From the NCBI RefSeq assembly GCF_028288205.1, contig NZ_JAQBOD010000031.1, positions 140,961 through 204,960 of the forward strand: a stretch of DNA of 64,000 nucleotides, in the 5' to 3' direction. The first letter of the stretch is position 1. Every line of letters starts with the position of its first letter. Below the pieces are notes generated by a model that was not told where the DNA came from, did not search any database, and saw nothing but the letters and a program-made list of their open reading frames with translations. Of the stretch, positions 62,440 through 64,000 are shown in pieces. Position numbers and translations under genes: made by a program. Source of the stretch: Mucilaginibacter sp. GTDB taxonomy: Bacteria; Bacteroidota; Bacteroidia; Sphingobacteriales; Sphingobacteriaceae.

Positions 62440-63750
62440 TTATTTAACATCATACAACTCAGGCACCATTTTAATTTGCCTTTGCAGTAGGAATATTACT
62501 GCTAAACTCAACGTAAAATATATAAAGCTAAACAGGTAAAACGAATATTGTATTCCCGGCATAGGCGTAATGGCCTCGCTGGTGCGCATTACATCCTGTA
62601 TTATCCAGGGTTGGCGGCCAACTTCGGTAACGGTCCACCCGGCTTCCAGCGCAATAAACCCTAAAGGAGTAGCAATGATAAATAACTTTAAAAACCATGT
62701 TTTTGATAACCAGCTCCGCTTTTTCCATAAGGCGATGAAATACAATACGCCTATCAGCATAGTTAGCATACCTATGCCTACCATTATCTGGAAGGCATAA
62801 TGGGTAACCGCCACATTTGGCTGATCTTTAATGGGTATGGTATCCAGTCCTTTAACTTCCTGTTTGAAATTATCGTTCACTAAAAAACTGAGCAAGCCGG
62901 GTAGCTCTATGGCGTAGTTAACTTTTTTGGCAGCAGTATCCGGTATGCCCCCGATAATTAATGGCGCATAAGTTTGCGTATGAAAATAAGCCTCCATCGC
63001 GGCTAACTTAGCAGGCTGCCTTTTGGCCGCGTGTTTGGCAGATATATCGCCGCTTAGCGGTTGTAAAATTGCCGCTGCTGCTCCAAATATGATAGCTATT
63101 TTAAACGCTTTGGTATGAAATTCAATATTCTGTTTGCGATAAATCATCAGCGCGTGTATACCGGCCACTGCAAACCCTGTAGCCGAGAACGCAGCTATCG
63201 TCATGTGTAATGATTCAGAAAACCAGGCGCCGTTAAACATGGCTCTCATTGGGTCGATGTTAAGGTATTGGCCGTTCACATAATCAAAGCCCGAGGGGCT
63301 GTTCATCCATGAATTGGCCGATACTACCAAAATGCCCGAAAGTATCCCGCTAACGCCAACCAGAACCCCTGTAAACCAATGGAACCATTGGTTGAACCTG
63401 TTCCACCCATATAGAAAAAAGCCCAGGGCAATCGCTTCAATAAAAAAAGCTACCCCCTCTAACGAAAACGGCATGCCAAATATGGGCCCCGCATGTTCCA
63501 TGAACTTTGGCCATAGTAAACCAAGCTCAAACGATAACATAGTGCCCGATACCGCGCCTGTTGCAAAAAATATAGCTACGCCTTTGCTCCAGGCTTGTGT
63601 AATGTTTTTATAAACCGGGTTTTGAGTTTTGATATATTTATAGTGCGATATGGCCATAAAAACAGGCATCACCATACCAATACAGGAATATATGATGTGA
63701 AACCCCAGCGACAGGGCCATTTGTGATCTGGCTGCTAAAAAATCATTCAT
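62440..63750 (-). CDS. cydA: Cytochrome bd oxidase subunit I (CydA)
   Basis: A 436-residue inner-membrane protein of about nine helices. Haem ligands and key residues fit the family: His18 in LSLGFHIIY, Glu98 and Glu105 in FSLEGVAFFIEA, His182 in ESLHMTIAAFS, and a Met at about 323-328 in QIMVGIGM. The quinol loop after residue 240 is short, as in non-enterobacterial forms. With CydB it forms a quinol oxidase active at low oxygen. It is the first gene of the cyd pair; the upstream gap of 191 bases should hold its promoter. Confidence 0.95.
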   Translation of the reverse strand: MNDFLAARSQMALSLGFHIIYSCIGMVMPVFMAISHYKYIKTQNPVYKNITQAWSKGVAIFFATGAVSGTMLSFELGLLWPKFMEHAGPIFGMPFSLEGVAFFIEAIALGFFLYGWNRFNQWFHWFTGVLVGVSGILSGILVVSANSWMNSPSGFDYVNGQYLNIDPMRAMFNGAWFSESLHMTIAAFSATGFAVAGIHALMIYRKQNIEFHTKAFKIAIIFGAAAAILQPLSGDISAKHAAKRQPAKLAAMEAYFHTQTYAPLIIGGIPDTAAKKVNYAIELPGLLSFLVNDNFKQEVKGLDTIPIKDQPNVAVTHYAFQIMVGIGMLTMLIGVLYFIALWKKRSWLSKTWFLKLFIIATPLGFIALEAGWTVTEVGRQPWIIQDVMRTSEAITPMPGIQYSFYLFSFIYFTLSLAVIFLLQRQIKMVPELYDVK

Positions 63751-63941
63751 GTTTATATTGGTGATAAAACAAGATGGGTAAAGATAAATGTATCCTGATT
63801 AATAGCGCAGTAAATGGCTAATAATAAAGTTTATAAATATTGATTTTAAATTAGGGTCAGGGTAGGTCAGGCGCAATGTCATTAAGTTAAGATATTTGTC
63901 ATCTCCTTTAGATTAGCTTCAGCAAAATAAACAGGTTATTA

Positions 63942-64000
63942 TTATTGTTGAAGCTTTCTTTTTGCTTCTTTTTCTTTGTTAATAACCTCGATTTTTGTGG
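63942..64000 (-). CDS. 3' end of a gene cut by the window edge
   Basis: The last 59 bases encode 18 residues (TKIEVINKEKEAKRKLQQ) and a stop on the minus strand. The composition is Lys/Glu-rich and helix-like, which fits a real C-terminus but is too short to assign. The gene would lie upstream of cydA. Confidence 0.35.
   Translation of the reverse strand, partial: TKIEVINKEKEAKRKLQQ

Overview
The window looks like chromosomal DNA of a soil or plant-associated member of the Bacteroidota, most likely family Sphingobacteriaceae (Mucilaginibacter/Pedobacter-like). The reasons are a SusC/SusD pair, an MG2-type outer-membrane protein, many lipoproteins with a Cys directly after a short Lys-rich signal, weak or absent Shine-Dalgarno sequences, an AT-rich base composition, and a palindromic GTCATTTCGA/TCGAAATGAC repeat of the kind seen in these genomes. 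The genus is inferred. I saw no tRNA, rRNA, insertion sequence, integrase or CRISPR array.

Layout. (1) 0.08-3.9 kb, minus strand: small regulatory and stress genes, namely an ECF42-type sigma factor with its YciI/DGPF partner, a PhnB-like VOC protein, a GyrI-like protein, a PAP2 phosphatase and an SMR transporter. (2) About 4.2-27.1 kb, mostly plus strand and visibly AT-richer: an exopolysaccharide (EPS) locus. It encodes the initiating sugar-phosphate transferase, polymerase (Wzy), flippase (Wzx), outer-membrane export lipoprotein (Wza), co-polymerase/tyrosine kinase (Wzc), two GT4 glycosyltransferases, a hexapeptide acetyltransferase, an Alg14/Alg13-type split glycosyltransferase, an acyltransferase 3, and two paralogous beta-helix (pectate-lyase-like) proteins near either end. 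It also holds a single-module NRPS (partial C-A-PCP-TE), which is unexpected here. (3) 27.5-28.0 kb: a short SSB lacking the usual acidic tail. (4) 28.0-36.8 kb, minus strand: a signalling and cell-wall operon with a Ser/Thr kinase, an FHA-like protein, a PP2C phosphatase, a 1363-residue RodA(SEDS)-penicillin-binding protein fusion, and an FHA protein. Its content mirrors the fhaA/fhaB-pstP-rodA-pbpA-pknA/B cluster of Actinobacteria, but RodA and PBP are one polypeptide. A GH25 muramidase lies upstream. (5) 38.4-44.0 kb: SusC, SusD and a DUF4397 lipoprotein, with a perfect 22-bp inverted repeat just upstream of susC. (6) 44.5-48.9 kb, plus strand: an M48 metalloprotease lipoprotein, a START-domain protein and a 900-residue MG2-domain protein. 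(7) 49.0-61.0 kb, minus strand: a seven-gene block of three tandem PQQ dehydrogenases, each with a built-in cytochrome c domain, two tandem Tat-exported sugar isomerase/epimerase-like proteins, a ThuA-like protein and a DUF1080 + FG-GAP protein. (8) 61.3-63.75 kb, minus strand: cydA-cydB, cytochrome bd oxidase. A gene fragment enters at the right edge.

How the genes may work together. The EPS genes form a nearly complete Wzx/Wzy pathway with decoration enzymes. The kinase, phosphatase and FHA genes probably control the fused peptidoglycan synthase. The PQQ/DUF1080/ThuA/isomerase block fits an extracytoplasmic oxidative sugar pathway, possibly through 3-keto-glycosides. These links are inferred from gene content and order.
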